A program made the translations under genes and the position numbers. From Gammaproteobacteria bacterium (GTDB taxonomy: Bacteria > Pseudomonadota > Gammaproteobacteria > Xanthomonadales > Xanthomonadaceae): a stretch of 6,554 nt of DNA. Position 1 is the first letter of the stretch. Each line of letters starts with the position of its first letter. Under the pieces are notes generated by a model, which saw nothing but the letters and a program-made list of their open reading frames with translations, did not search any database and had not been told where the DNA came from. Positions 1-6,554 of the stretch are shown here, one piece after another. The stretch spans positions 1 to 6,554 of the forward strand of contig JAPLSI010000045.1 of assembly GCA_026398715.1 (NCBI GenBank). Reading direction: 5' to 3'.

Positions 1-2844
1 CCGGGCAACTTCGTGCTGGAGATGCGGGCAGCCGATGGCACGGTGCTCAACCAGGTCGCATTTTCGGTGGCCGGCGCAGCGAACCTGTCGCGGTCGCTGG
101 AACGCAATGCCGAACTGACGCTCAGCCTGTCGAAGCCGCGCCACAAACCGGGCGAGACCATCGAGGTGAGCGTACGCGCCCCGTACGCCGGCAGCGGCCT
201 GATCACCATCGAGCGTGATCGGGTGTATGCGCAGGCCTGGTTCCGGGCGGATACCACCAGTTCGGTACAGAAGATTCGCGTGCCGGCCGATTTCGAGGGC
301 AACGGCTATGTGAACGTGCAGTTCCTGCGCGACCCGTCGTCGGACGAGATCTTCATGAGTCCGCTGACCTTCGGCGTGGCGCCGTTCGCGGTCGATCGCA
401 CGGCGCGCACGCAGCCGTTGTCGATCAAACTGCCGGCGGTGGTGCGCCCGGGCGCATTGATTCCCGTGGACATCAAGACCGAAGGCAAGGCGCGCGTGGT
501 GGTGTTCGCGGTGGACGAAGGCATCCTGCAGGTGGCGCGCTATCGCGTGGGCGACCCGCTCGATTTCTTCTTCACCAAGAAGATGCTGCAGGTCGATACC
601 GCGCAGATCCTCGATCTGTTGTTGCCGGAATTCAGCCGGCTTGCCGCGATGGCAGCGCCCGGCGGTGACGGTGGCGGCGACCTCGCCAAGAACCTCAATC
701 CGTTCAAGCGCAAGTCCGAGAAGCCGGCGGTCTGGTGGTCGGGCATCATTGATGTCGATGGCAGCAAGAAGGTGAACTTCCGCCTGCCCGATCACTTCAA
801 CGGCCGCATCCGCGTAACCGCCGTGGCGGTGACAGCCGATCGGCTGGGCATCGCCGAAACCCAGGCCACCGTGCGTGGTGATTTCGTATTGACGCCGACG
901 GTGCCCACGCATGTCGCTCCGGGCGATGAATTCGAGTTGCCGGTTGGCATTGCGAACACCATCGAAGGAGCGCGCACGCCTAGCCTGGTGAACGCCACGC
1001 TGGAACTGCCGCCGTCGTTGACCCTGGTAGGCGCTGCACCGCCGCCGCTGTCAATTGCTCCCGGCAGCGAAGGCACGGTGCGCTTCCGCGTGCGTGCCGG
1101 CAGTGCGCTGGGCGCAGTGGCCGTGGTGATCCGCGCGAAGTCCGGCGCCTATTCGGCGCAACGACGCATCGAGGTGTCGCTGCGTCCGGGCATCGTGGCG
1201 CGACAGGACTTGCGCGCAGGGCGTGCCGAACAACGCGTGATCCTGGAGAAACTCCGGGTGATGTACAACCCGCTGTCCACGCGGCAGCTGGCGGCATCGA
1301 GTTCACCGCTGGTGGCGATCGATGGATTGACCGCCTACCTGCGCGACTATCCGCACCTGTGCACCGAACAATTGCTGAGCCAGGCGATGCCGGCGCTGGT
1401 CTATTCGTCGCGCCCCGAACTGGGGCACAAGGTGGATCGCAGCACCGGCGATCGCGGCAACCTGGTCGACGTGCTGCGCTCGCGACAGAACAGTGAGGGC
1501 GGCCTGGGCACATGGACGGCGACACCGGATGCGGATCCGTTCGTCACCGCCTATGCCGCGCTGTACCTGCTGGAATCGCGGGAGCGCGGTATCGCGGTGC
1601 CCGAGGACATGCTGGTGTCCTTGAACGGCTACCTGGAAACGCTGGCCGCGGATGCGTCGCGCAACGACCTGCCCTTCCTGCGCCAGCGGGCGATGGCGGT
1701 CTACTTGCTGGTTCGCCAGGGCCGCACCGCCAGCAACCTGCTGAGCGCCGTGCAGGAACAACTCAAGCGCGACCAGCCCAAGGCCTGGCAGGACGATGCC
1801 GCCGGCATGCTGGTGGCGGCGAGCTACCAGTTGCTGCAACAGGACAAGGCCGCGCGCCCACTGGCCGTGAAAGGACTGGGCCGCGTGAACACGGCGAGCC
1901 CGACAACGGCTGAGCCTGACTACTACTATTACTACGACGGCGGCATCGAACAGGCGTGGACGCTGTACCTGCTGAATCGCCACTTCCCGGCGCTGGCGCG
2001 GCAAGTGAAACCGGTCGCGTTGGACAAGCTGATGGCGCCGCTGCGCGAGAATAGTTACAACACCCTGTCGTCGGCGTTGACGGTGCTCGCACTGGATGCG
2101 CAGGCAGGCGCGTTGGGCAATCCGCCGCCGCCAACCCTGCAGGCCGCGGGCAAGGAAGGGCCGGGCCGGCAGATTGGCAAGCTTCGCGGCGTGGTGACAT
2201 TTGGCAACTTCACTGCCGCCGATACGCGCCTGTGGGTGACGCCCGCCAGCGCCGAGCCGGTCTGGTATGTCTTGAACCAGAGCGGTTACGACCGGCAGGC
2301 GCCGGCCACTACGCAAAGCCATGGGCTGGAAGTGATCCGCGATTACCTGGACAACCAGGGCAAGCCGATCACCACCCTGGCCCTGGGCCAGGAAGTGACG
2401 GTGCGCCTGCGCGTGCGGGCGCTGGGCGCGAAGGCGCGCGGGCAGATCGCGATCGTGGACTTGCTGCCTGGCGGATTCGAGGCGGTGCTGCAGTCTCCGC
2501 CGGTGGCAGCCGAACCGTCCGCCGGTTCTGCCGATGAAGAAGACTACGTGGAAGACAACGAAGGCGACGATGAAGGCGAGCAGCAGGCGTATGCGCCCAG
2601 CGTCTTGCCGCTGGCGTTGCCCGGTTCGAACTACGTGCCCGACCACATCGAATTGCGCGAGGATCGCGTGGTGTTCTACGGCAGCGCGCTGGAAGCGGTC
2701 GCGGAGTTCAAATACAAGCTGCGCGCCAATAACGCGGGGCTGTTCGTGGTGCCGCCGATCTATGCCGAATCGATGTACCAGCGTTCCGTCTATGCGCAGG
2801 GCGGACCGGCGGGCAGCTTGCGGGTGAACGCGCCCTCGCCATGA
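1..2844 (+). CDS. yfhM: Bacterial alpha-2-macroglobulin, thioester-containing YfhM type (5' end missing)
   Basis: Large periplasmic protease trap, usually anchored to the inner membrane as a lipoprotein. A protease cuts the bait region, the protein changes shape, and a reactive thioester bonds the attacker. The frame is open at base 1, so the first GTG/ATG codons in the window are not the start. Family members run to about 1650 residues; 947 are visible, so the N-terminal macroglobulin domains and any lipobox lie upstream. Visible in order (residues counted from base 1): macroglobulin strands about 35-210; Gly-rich likely bait segment about 217-242, followed by NPFKRK and WWSG; MG7-like domain with LPDHFNGRIRVTAVAV; thioester motif CTEQ at 454-457 in an alpha-helical domain to about 720; and a C-terminal domain with DLLPGGFEA and PPIYAESMY. 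Its only cysteine is the thioester one. It lies in an operon with pbpC, which separates it from the thioester-less YfaS type. Odd points are a five-Tyr run and an acidic insert. Family call very sure; symbol by homology and context. Confidence 0.95.
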   Translation, partial: PGNFVLEMRAADGTVLNQVAFSVAGAANLSRSLERNAELTLSLSKPRHKPGETIEVSVRAPYAGSGLITIERDRVYAQAWFRADTTSSVQKIRVPADFEGNGYVNVQFLRDPSSDEIFMSPLTFGVAPFAVDRTARTQPLSIKLPAVVRPGALIPVDIKTEGKARVVVFAVDEGILQVARYRVGDPLDFFFTKKMLQVDTAQILDLLLPEFSRLAAMAAPGGDGGGDLAKNLNPFKRKSEKPAVWWSGIIDVDGSKKVNFRLPDHFNGRIRVTAVAVTADRLGIAETQATVRGDFVLTPTVPTHVAPGDEFELPVGIANTIEGARTPSLVNATLELPPSLTLVGAAPPPLSIAPGSEGTVRFRVRAGSALGAVAVVIRAKSGAYSAQRRIEVSLRPGIVARQDLRAGRAEQRVILEKLRVMYNPLSTRQLAASSSPLVAIDGLTAYLRDYPHLCTEQLLSQAMPALVYSSRPELGHKVDRSTGDRGNLVDVLRSRQNSEGGLGTWTATPDADPFVTAYAALYLLESRERGIAVPEDMLVSLNGYLETLAADASRNDLPFLRQRAMAVYLLVRQGRTASNLLSAVQEQLKRDQPKAWQDDAAGMLVAASYQLLQQDKAARPLAVKGLGRVNTASPTTAEPDYYYYYDGGIEQAWTLYLLNRHFPALARQVKPVALDKLMAPLRENSYNTLSSALTVLALDAQAGALGNPPPPTLQAAGKEGPGRQIGKLRGVVTFGNFTAADTRLWVTPASAEPVWYVLNQSGYDRQAPATTQSHGLEVIRDYLDNQGKPITTLALGQEVTVRLRVRALGAKARGQIAIVDLLPGGFEAVLQSPPVAAEPSAGSADEEDYVEDNEGDDEGEQQAYAPSVLPLALPGSNYVPDHIELREDRVVFYGSALEAVAEFKYKLRANNAGLFVVPPIYAESMYQRSVYAQGGPAGSLRVNAPSP
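649..726 (+). other. Probable bait region of the alpha-2-macroglobulin
   Basis: Residues about 217-242 run from Met-Ala-Ala-Pro through GGDGGGD to NLNPFKRKSEKP. The stretch is Gly/Asp-rich, probably flexible, and then turns basic, with Lys, Arg, Met and Phe sites that many proteases would accept. It sits just before the conserved WWSG that opens the next macroglobulin domain and about 235 residues ahead of the thioester, a spacing like that between bait region and thioester in the wider family. The position is an inference from layout; exact bait limits cannot be set from sequence alone. Confidence 0.5.
1360..1371 (+). other. Thioester motif Cys-Thr-Glu-Gln of the alpha-2-macroglobulin
   Basis: The codons tgc acc gaa caa encode C-T-E-Q within the context YPHLCTEQLLSQ. 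This matches the CxEQ thioester signature of complement C3, eukaryotic alpha-2-macroglobulins and the YfhM branch of the bacterial family, in which the Cys side chain and the Gln form an internal beta-cysteinyl-gamma-glutamyl thioester. An intact motif implies a protein able to bond proteases covalently, unlike YfaS-type paralogues that lack it. Confidence 0.93.
2841..2844 (+). promoter_or_regulatory. ATGA stop/start overlap coupling yfhM to pbpC
   Basis: The pbpC ATG shares four bases with the TGA of the macroglobulin gene. The bases just before it (aacgcgccctcgcc) contain no purine-rich Shine-Dalgarno sequence. The nearest G-rich stretch, gcgggtg at 2819-2825, is too far away to be a normal one. 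The layout indicates translational coupling, with ribosomes that finish the macroglobulin re-starting on pbpC. The overlap is seen directly; coupling is inferred. Confidence 0.75.
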
Positions 2845-5222
2845 AACCGCCGTCGTGGTGGCGCCAGCGACTGCGCCGCTGGCGCGTCGTGGCCGGTGCG
2901 CTGTTGGTGATGCTGCTGGCGTTGGTGGCGGTTCGCTACTGGCCGCGCGACCCGCTGTCGGCATCGGTGTCGCAATCGGTCGCCGTCCTCGACCGGCACG
3001 GCAGGCTGCTTCGGCTGGGCCTGGCCGCGGACGAGCGCTATCGGTTGTGGACGCCCATCAGCGAGATGCCGCCGGAGCTGATCGATGCGGTGCTGCTGCA
3101 CGAGGACGCGTGGTTTCGCTGGCATCCGGGCGTCAATCCGGCCAGCCTGCTGCGCGGTGCGTGGTCAACCTATGGCAGCGGCGAGGCGCGCATTGGTGGC
3201 TCGACCCTCACCATGCAGTTGGCGCGCCTGCGCTGGAAACTCGACACGCGTACGCCGCGCGGCAAGATCGAACAGATGGCGCGCGCGCTGCAACTGGAAG
3301 CCTGCCACGGGAAAATGGAAATCCTGGAGGCCTACCTCAACCTGGCGCCCTACGGCGGCAATATCGAGGGCGTGGGTGCGGCCAGCCGGATCTATTTCCA
3401 CAAGGTTCCGGCGAAGCTGACGCTGCCCGAGGTGCTGACCCTGGCAGTGTTGCCGCAAGCGCCGTCGCGTCGTGGCCGCCTGCGCGAGGACCGCGCCGCC
3501 GGCGCTGCCTACCTCGGGCTTGGATTGGAAGCGGCACGCGCGCGACTGTATGCGCGTTGGCGCGAACGACACGCACCGGACCCGGCGCAAGATGCATTGA
3601 TGCGCTTGCCCTTGCGCTTGCATGCTGCACGCGAACTGCCGTTCAAGGCGCCGCATTTCGTCGAACGCGTGCTGGCCGATCGCGGTCTGCACGGCAAGAC
3701 CGGGCCGCAATTGGCCACGACACTCGACCTGCGCCTGCAAGCCCTGGTCGAGGAACGCGTGCGCAGCTACCTGCGTCGCGGACGGGCCCGCGGGCTCGAC
3801 AACGCCGCGGTCCTGCTGGTGGATACGCGAGACATGGGCGTGCGCGCGCTGGTCGGTTCGGCGGATTATTTCAACGACCGGATCCACGGCCAGGTCAATG
3901 CCAGCAATGCAAAGCGATCGCCCGGCTCCACGTTGAAGCCCTTCATCTACGCACTTGCGCTGGACCAGGGCGTGCTGCATCCGGCCACGGTCCTGCGCGA
4001 TGTGCCGACTGCCTTCGGGCCGTACACGCCTGAGAATTTCGACGGGCGATTCCTCGGCCCCATCACCGCGGCCGACGCACTGGTGCGCAGCCGCAACATT
4101 CCCGCCGTCAGCGTCGCCTCGCAACTCACGCGGCCCAGCTTCTATGAATTCCTGGGCCGCGCCGGCATCAGCGACATGGCCAGCGAACGCCACTACGGCC
4201 TGGCCCTGGTATTGGGCGGCGGCGAGGCCAGCATGGAAGAACTCGCGCGCCTGTATTCGATGCTGGGCGACGACGGCCGCATGCGATCGCTGCGCTGGCG
4301 CACTGATGATCGACTCGAATCCGGTGCCAGCCTGGTCAGCCCGGAAGCGGCCTTCATCACCCGCGACATGCTGCGCAAGAATCCGCGCCCCAATGGCGAG
4401 CTGATGTCGGCCGGCGCGAACCTGCCCGTGGCCTGGAAGACCGGCACGTCCTGGGGTTTCCGCGACGCCTGGAGCGTCGGCTTGGTCGGGCCCTATGCGC
4501 TGGTGGTGTGGATGGGCAATTTCGACGGCGCCGGCAATCCGGCGCTGGTGGGCGTGGATGCCGCGGCACCTTTGTTCTTCGAGATCATCGACGGCCTGCG
4601 TGCGGCGCGGGTCGATCTTTCGGAACCGCGGCGACAGGCATCGCTGGGCATCAAACGGGTGCAGGTGTGTCGGGCCAGCGGCGATTTGCCGAACGCTTGG
4701 TGCCCACAACGTGGCGAGACCTGGTTCATCCCGGGCAAGTCGCCGATCAAGGTCAGCCGCGTGCATCGCGCGGTGGCTGTGGACAATGCTACCGGCAAGC
4801 TCGCCTGCGGCGCTTTCGACCCGTCGCGCATGCGCATGCAGGTTTTCGAATACTGGCCGTCCGACCTGGCGCGTGTGTTCGCGCAGGCCGGCATCCCTCG
4901 CCAGCGGCCGCCATCGGACAGCGACTGCCCGCAGGGTCAGGACTGGCTGGGTTCGGCGCCGATGATCACCTCACCCTATCGCGCGACGACCTATGCGCTG
5001 CGCTTGTCGCATCCCGAGCAGGCGCAACTTAGCCTGGCGGCGACGGTGGATGCGGATGTATCGCGCCTGTTCTGGTTCGTCGGCGACAGCTTCATCGGAT
5101 CAGCCGCGGCCGGAACCGCGCTCGCCTGGCGGCCGCAGCGCGCCGGCCATTACACGCTGTCGGTGGTGGACGACCACGGGCGGCAGGATGCGCGCGAGGT
5201 CGACGTGTCGCTGGCGCAGTGA
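2841..5222 (+). CDS. pbpC: Penicillin-binding protein 1C, bifunctional class A PBP
   Basis: Inner-membrane enzyme facing the periplasm that polymerises glycan strands from lipid II (GT51 domain) and carries a penicillin-binding transpeptidase domain. The 793 residues are close to the E. coli length of 770. Order: basic Trp/Arg-rich N-terminus; one membrane helix at about 16-31; GT51 domain at about 60-230 with EDAWF (catalytic Glu88), GGSTLTMQLAR (119-129), the KxxE motif at 142-145 (Glu144) and ILEAYLNLAPYGG; transpeptidase domain at about 310-560 with SxxK (Ser363, Lys366), SRN (417-419) and KTGTS (533-537); a linker with WFIPGKSPIK; and a C-terminal BiPBP_C-type beta domain at about 706-791. 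Four of its five cysteines (610, 621, 656, 696) lie in the linker and could form disulfides. The ATG overlaps the macroglobulin stop, the frame runs directly into basic residues and a membrane helix, and no better start is seen. No key residue is missing. It is likely co-transcribed with the upstream gene and acts in wall repair alongside it. Confidence 0.97.
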   Translation: MKPPSWWRQRLRRWRVVAGALLVMLLALVAVRYWPRDPLSASVSQSVAVLDRHGRLLRLGLAADERYRLWTPISEMPPELIDAVLLHEDAWFRWHPGVNPASLLRGAWSTYGSGEARIGGSTLTMQLARLRWKLDTRTPRGKIEQMARALQLEACHGKMEILEAYLNLAPYGGNIEGVGAASRIYFHKVPAKLTLPEVLTLAVLPQAPSRRGRLREDRAAGAAYLGLGLEAARARLYARWRERHAPDPAQDALMRLPLRLHAARELPFKAPHFVERVLADRGLHGKTGPQLATTLDLRLQALVEERVRSYLRRGRARGLDNAAVLLVDTRDMGVRALVGSADYFNDRIHGQVNASNAKRSPGSTLKPFIYALALDQGVLHPATVLRDVPTAFGPYTPENFDGRFLGPITAADALVRSRNIPAVSVASQLTRPSFYEFLGRAGISDMASERHYGLALVLGGGEASMEELARLYSMLGDDGRMRSLRWRTDDRLESGASLVSPEAAFITRDMLRKNPRPNGELMSAGANLPVAWKTGTSWGFRDAWSVGLVGPYALVVWMGNFDGAGNPALVGVDAAAPLFFEIIDGLRAARVDLSEPRRQASLGIKRVQVCRASGDLPNAWCPQRGETWFIPGKSPIKVSRVHRAVAVDNATGKLACGAFDPSRMRMQVFEYWPSDLARVFAQAGIPRQRPPSDSDCPQGQDWLGSAPMITSPYRATTYALRLSHPEQAQLSLAATVDADVSRLFWFVGDSFIGSAAAGTALAWRPQRAGHYTLSVVDDHGRQDAREVDVSLAQ

Positions 5223-5227
5223 GTTCA
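5220..5227. other. Convergent stop codons of pbpC and the GH13 gene, 2 bp apart
   Basis: The pbpC TGA (5220-5222) and the reverse-strand TGA of the GH13 gene (plus-strand tca, 5225-5227) are separated only by bases 5223-5224. There is no non-coding space for an ordinary terminator. The only hairpin seen is a 5-bp stem (cgctg 5209-5213 with cagcg 5226-5230) without a T-run, too weak to call. Termination must lie inside the opposing gene, be Rho-dependent, or allow transcript overlap. Confidence 0.85.
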
Positions 5228-6554
5228 GCGCGCGATCAGTACCGTGCCGAACATCGCCGGCACCACCAGCGTGATGCGCCCGCCCTGGGCCTCGGTGGTC
5301 GCGCCCGTCAGCGCATCGACGAACTGCCTGGTGCGGATACCGGCAGGAAGATTTACGGTGACCGAAACTGATGCCGTTCCGTTATTGGTCGCGGTGATCG
5401 CCAGTGACTCGCCCTGCTGGCGCGCCAACACCAGCACGTGGTCGTCGATGTGCAGTGGCGCGGACAGCGAGCCGCGGCGCAGCACCTCGTGGGTCTTGCG
5501 CATCGCCACCAGTCGTTTGAAATCGGCGAGCAGCGCTTCATCGGGCACGCCGCCACGGTCGGCCCAGGGATAGGGGGCACGGTTGAATGGATCGTTGCCG
5601 CCGGTGACGCCCACTTCGTCGCCGTAATAGACGGCGGGCGCGCCCGGATAGCTCATCTGGAAGAACCAGGCCAGGCGCAGGCGCTGCTTGGCCAGCGCGA
5701 CGGCGGCCGCGTCGCTGTCCGCCTCGTAGCCGAACACGTGCAGGCTGCGCGCCACGTCGTGGCTGGACAGTATGTTCATCAGCGCATGCAGCGACTGCGG
5801 CGGATAGGCTTCGCGGATGTACTCCAGGCTGGGGTACATGTCGGTCGCCTTGACGCCGTTCGCGTAGTCGAGCACCGCGTTGCGGAAGATGTAGTTCATG
5901 GTCGAGTCGAAGCTGTCGCCCAGGAAGAACTTCGAGGCATCGAACCAGGTCTCGGCAATCGTGATGGCGTCGGGTTTGTGCTTCTTGATGGCGGCGCGCC
6001 ATTCGCGCCAGAAATCGTCCGGCACCCACGGCGCCACATCCATGCGCCAGCCGGCGGCGCCGCGGTCTAGCCACTGCTTCATCACCGAATCGTCGTCGCC
6101 GTAGGCGAAGCGGCGAAAACCCGGCGAGGCCTTGTTCAACTCCGGCAGGTCCAGCACGCCAACCCAGCCCTTGAACATCTTGTCGGGTTCGGCCTGCGTG
6201 GTGTCGAAGCTGTACCAGTCGGCATAAGGCGATTCGGGGTTGATCCGGCTGCCGGTGAACGCGCCCTTGCCGCCGTACTTTCCGAGACGATCGAAGTAAA
6301 TGGAATCGCTGCCGGTGTGGTTGAGCGATACATCCGGAACCACGCGGATGCCGCGCTTGGCCGCTTCCGCGGTGAGGCGGCTGAAGTCGTCGTTGCTGCC
6401 GAAATGCGGATCGATGTTGCGGTAATCGGCGGTGTCGTACTTGTGGTTGCTGGACGCGGTGAACAGCGGCGTCATGTACAGCGTGTTGGCGCCGGTGCCG
6501 GCGATGTAATCGAGCTTCTCGATGATGCCGGCGATGTCGCCACCGAAAAAATCA
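5225..6554 (-). CDS. GH13 alpha-amylase-family glycosidase, neopullulanase/cyclomaltodextrinase-like (5' end missing)
   Basis: Enzyme acting on alpha-glucosidic bonds of starch-derived glucans or maltodextrins. The frame stays open through the right edge: about 442 codons are visible, beginning DFFGGDIAGIIEKLDYIAG, so the start and any signal peptide or N-terminal sugar-binding domain lie outside. Numbering from the ATG at 6475, the barrel shows the calcium-site-like SNHKYDTADY, region I DVSLNH (48-53), region V LPELN (110-114), region II GWRMDVAPWV with nucleophile Asp146, region III IAETW with acid/base Glu175, and region IV SSHD with Asp240. A C-terminal beta domain fills about 350-416. 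All three catalytic carboxylates are present. Region V resembles the MPKLN/QPDLN signatures of the neopullulanase and oligo-1,6-glucosidase groups, so hydrolysis of cyclodextrins, pullulan or short maltodextrins is likelier than attack on raw starch. The exact substrate and cellular location cannot be fixed. It converges on pbpC with two bases between the stops. Confidence 0.93.
   Translation of the reverse strand, partial: DFFGGDIAGIIEKLDYIAGTGANTLYMTPLFTASSNHKYDTADYRNIDPHFGSNDDFSRLTAEAAKRGIRVVPDVSLNHTGSDSIYFDRLGKYGGKGAFTGSRINPESPYADWYSFDTTQAEPDKMFKGWVGVLDLPELNKASPGFRRFAYGDDDSVMKQWLDRGAAGWRMDVAPWVPDDFWREWRAAIKKHKPDAITIAETWFDASKFFLGDSFDSTMNYIFRNAVLDYANGVKATDMYPSLEYIREAYPPQSLHALMNILSSHDVARSLHVFGYEADSDAAAVALAKQRLRLAWFFQMSYPGAPAVYYGDEVGVTGGNDPFNRAPYPWADRGGVPDEALLADFKRLVAMRKTHEVLRRGSLSAPLHIDDHVLVLARQQGESLAITATNNGTASVSVTVNLPAGIRTRQFVDALTGATTEAQGGRITLVVPAMFGTVLIAR

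Noticed and set aside
1303..2964. Long reverse-strand open frame (553 codons) opposite the macroglobulin gene
   Set aside because: It lies wholly opposite a strongly conserved protein, its translation is Arg/His/Gln/Ala-rich with no recognisable domain, and long antisense frames are common in high-GC coding DNA.
3165..4766. Long reverse-strand open frame (533 codons) opposite pbpC
   Set aside because: It is the antisense shadow of the conserved GT51 and transpeptidase motifs; the translation shows low-complexity basic composition and no known family.
2841..5222. Possible decayed or inactive PBP
   Set aside because: All GT51 motifs and the SxxK, SxN and KTG motifs are intact and the length is normal, so there is no sign of a pseudogene.
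5209..5230. Possible hairpin terminator at the pbpC/GH13 junction
   Set aside because: Only a 5-bp stem with a 12-base loop and no T-run on either strand, so it does not meet the pattern of an intrinsic terminator.
5438..6070. Forward-strand open frame (210 codons) opposite the GH13 gene
   Set aside because: The opposite strand carries all the GH13 catalytic motifs; this frame is an antisense artefact of GC-rich codon use.
6496..6537. 12-base direct repeat (tgccggcgatgt) 30 bases apart
   Set aside because: It is in frame within the GH13 gene, encoding Ile-Ala-Gly twice ten residues apart, and is explained by coding sequence; no third copy or array was seen.
1..6554. Novel defence or mobile system
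   Set aside because: No transposase, integrase, inverted ends, tRNA, CRISPR repeats or toxin-antitoxin pair were found, and base composition looks even across the three genes; all coding space belongs to known families.

Overview
The window is about two-thirds G+C by eye and almost entirely coding. It holds three protein genes, two of them cut by the window edges. The codon use, the pairing of a bacterial alpha-2-macroglobulin with PBP1C, and the style of the GH13 protein suggest a gammaproteobacterium of the Lysobacterales/Xanthomonadales type (Xanthomonadaceae or Rhodanobacteraceae). That placement is an inference from protein character, as no taxonomic marker gene is present.

Region 1 (1-2844, +) is the C-terminal part of a YfhM-type bacterial alpha-2-macroglobulin. 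Its start lies upstream of the window. The visible 947 residues contain a likely bait region, the MG7-like strand repeats, the thioester domain with an intact Cys-Thr-Glu-Gln motif, and the closing C-terminal macroglobulin domain. Region 2 (2841-5222, +) is a complete pbpC gene for penicillin-binding protein 1C, with all glycosyltransferase and transpeptidase motifs intact. Its ATG overlaps the macroglobulin stop codon in an ATGA. Region 3 (5225-6554, -) is the C-terminal part of a GH13 alpha-amylase-family enzyme of the neopullulanase/cyclomaltodextrinase/oligo-glucosidase type, converging on pbpC with only two bases between the stop codons.

The first two genes form the known yfhM-pbpC unit. 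The macroglobulin is thought to trap proteases that reach the periplasm, and PBP1C is thought to mend peptidoglycan where the wall has been breached. The GH13 gene is on the other strand, belongs to alpha-glucan metabolism, and has no visible functional link to the pair.

There are no RNA genes, insertion sequences, CRISPR arrays, attachment sites or long non-coding stretches. I see no convincing new system here. The points worth a second look are details within known families: a strongly acidic insert and a five-tyrosine run in the macroglobulin, its single cysteine, the overlapping junction, the abutting convergent stops, and the unusual region II and V motifs of the GH13 enzyme.
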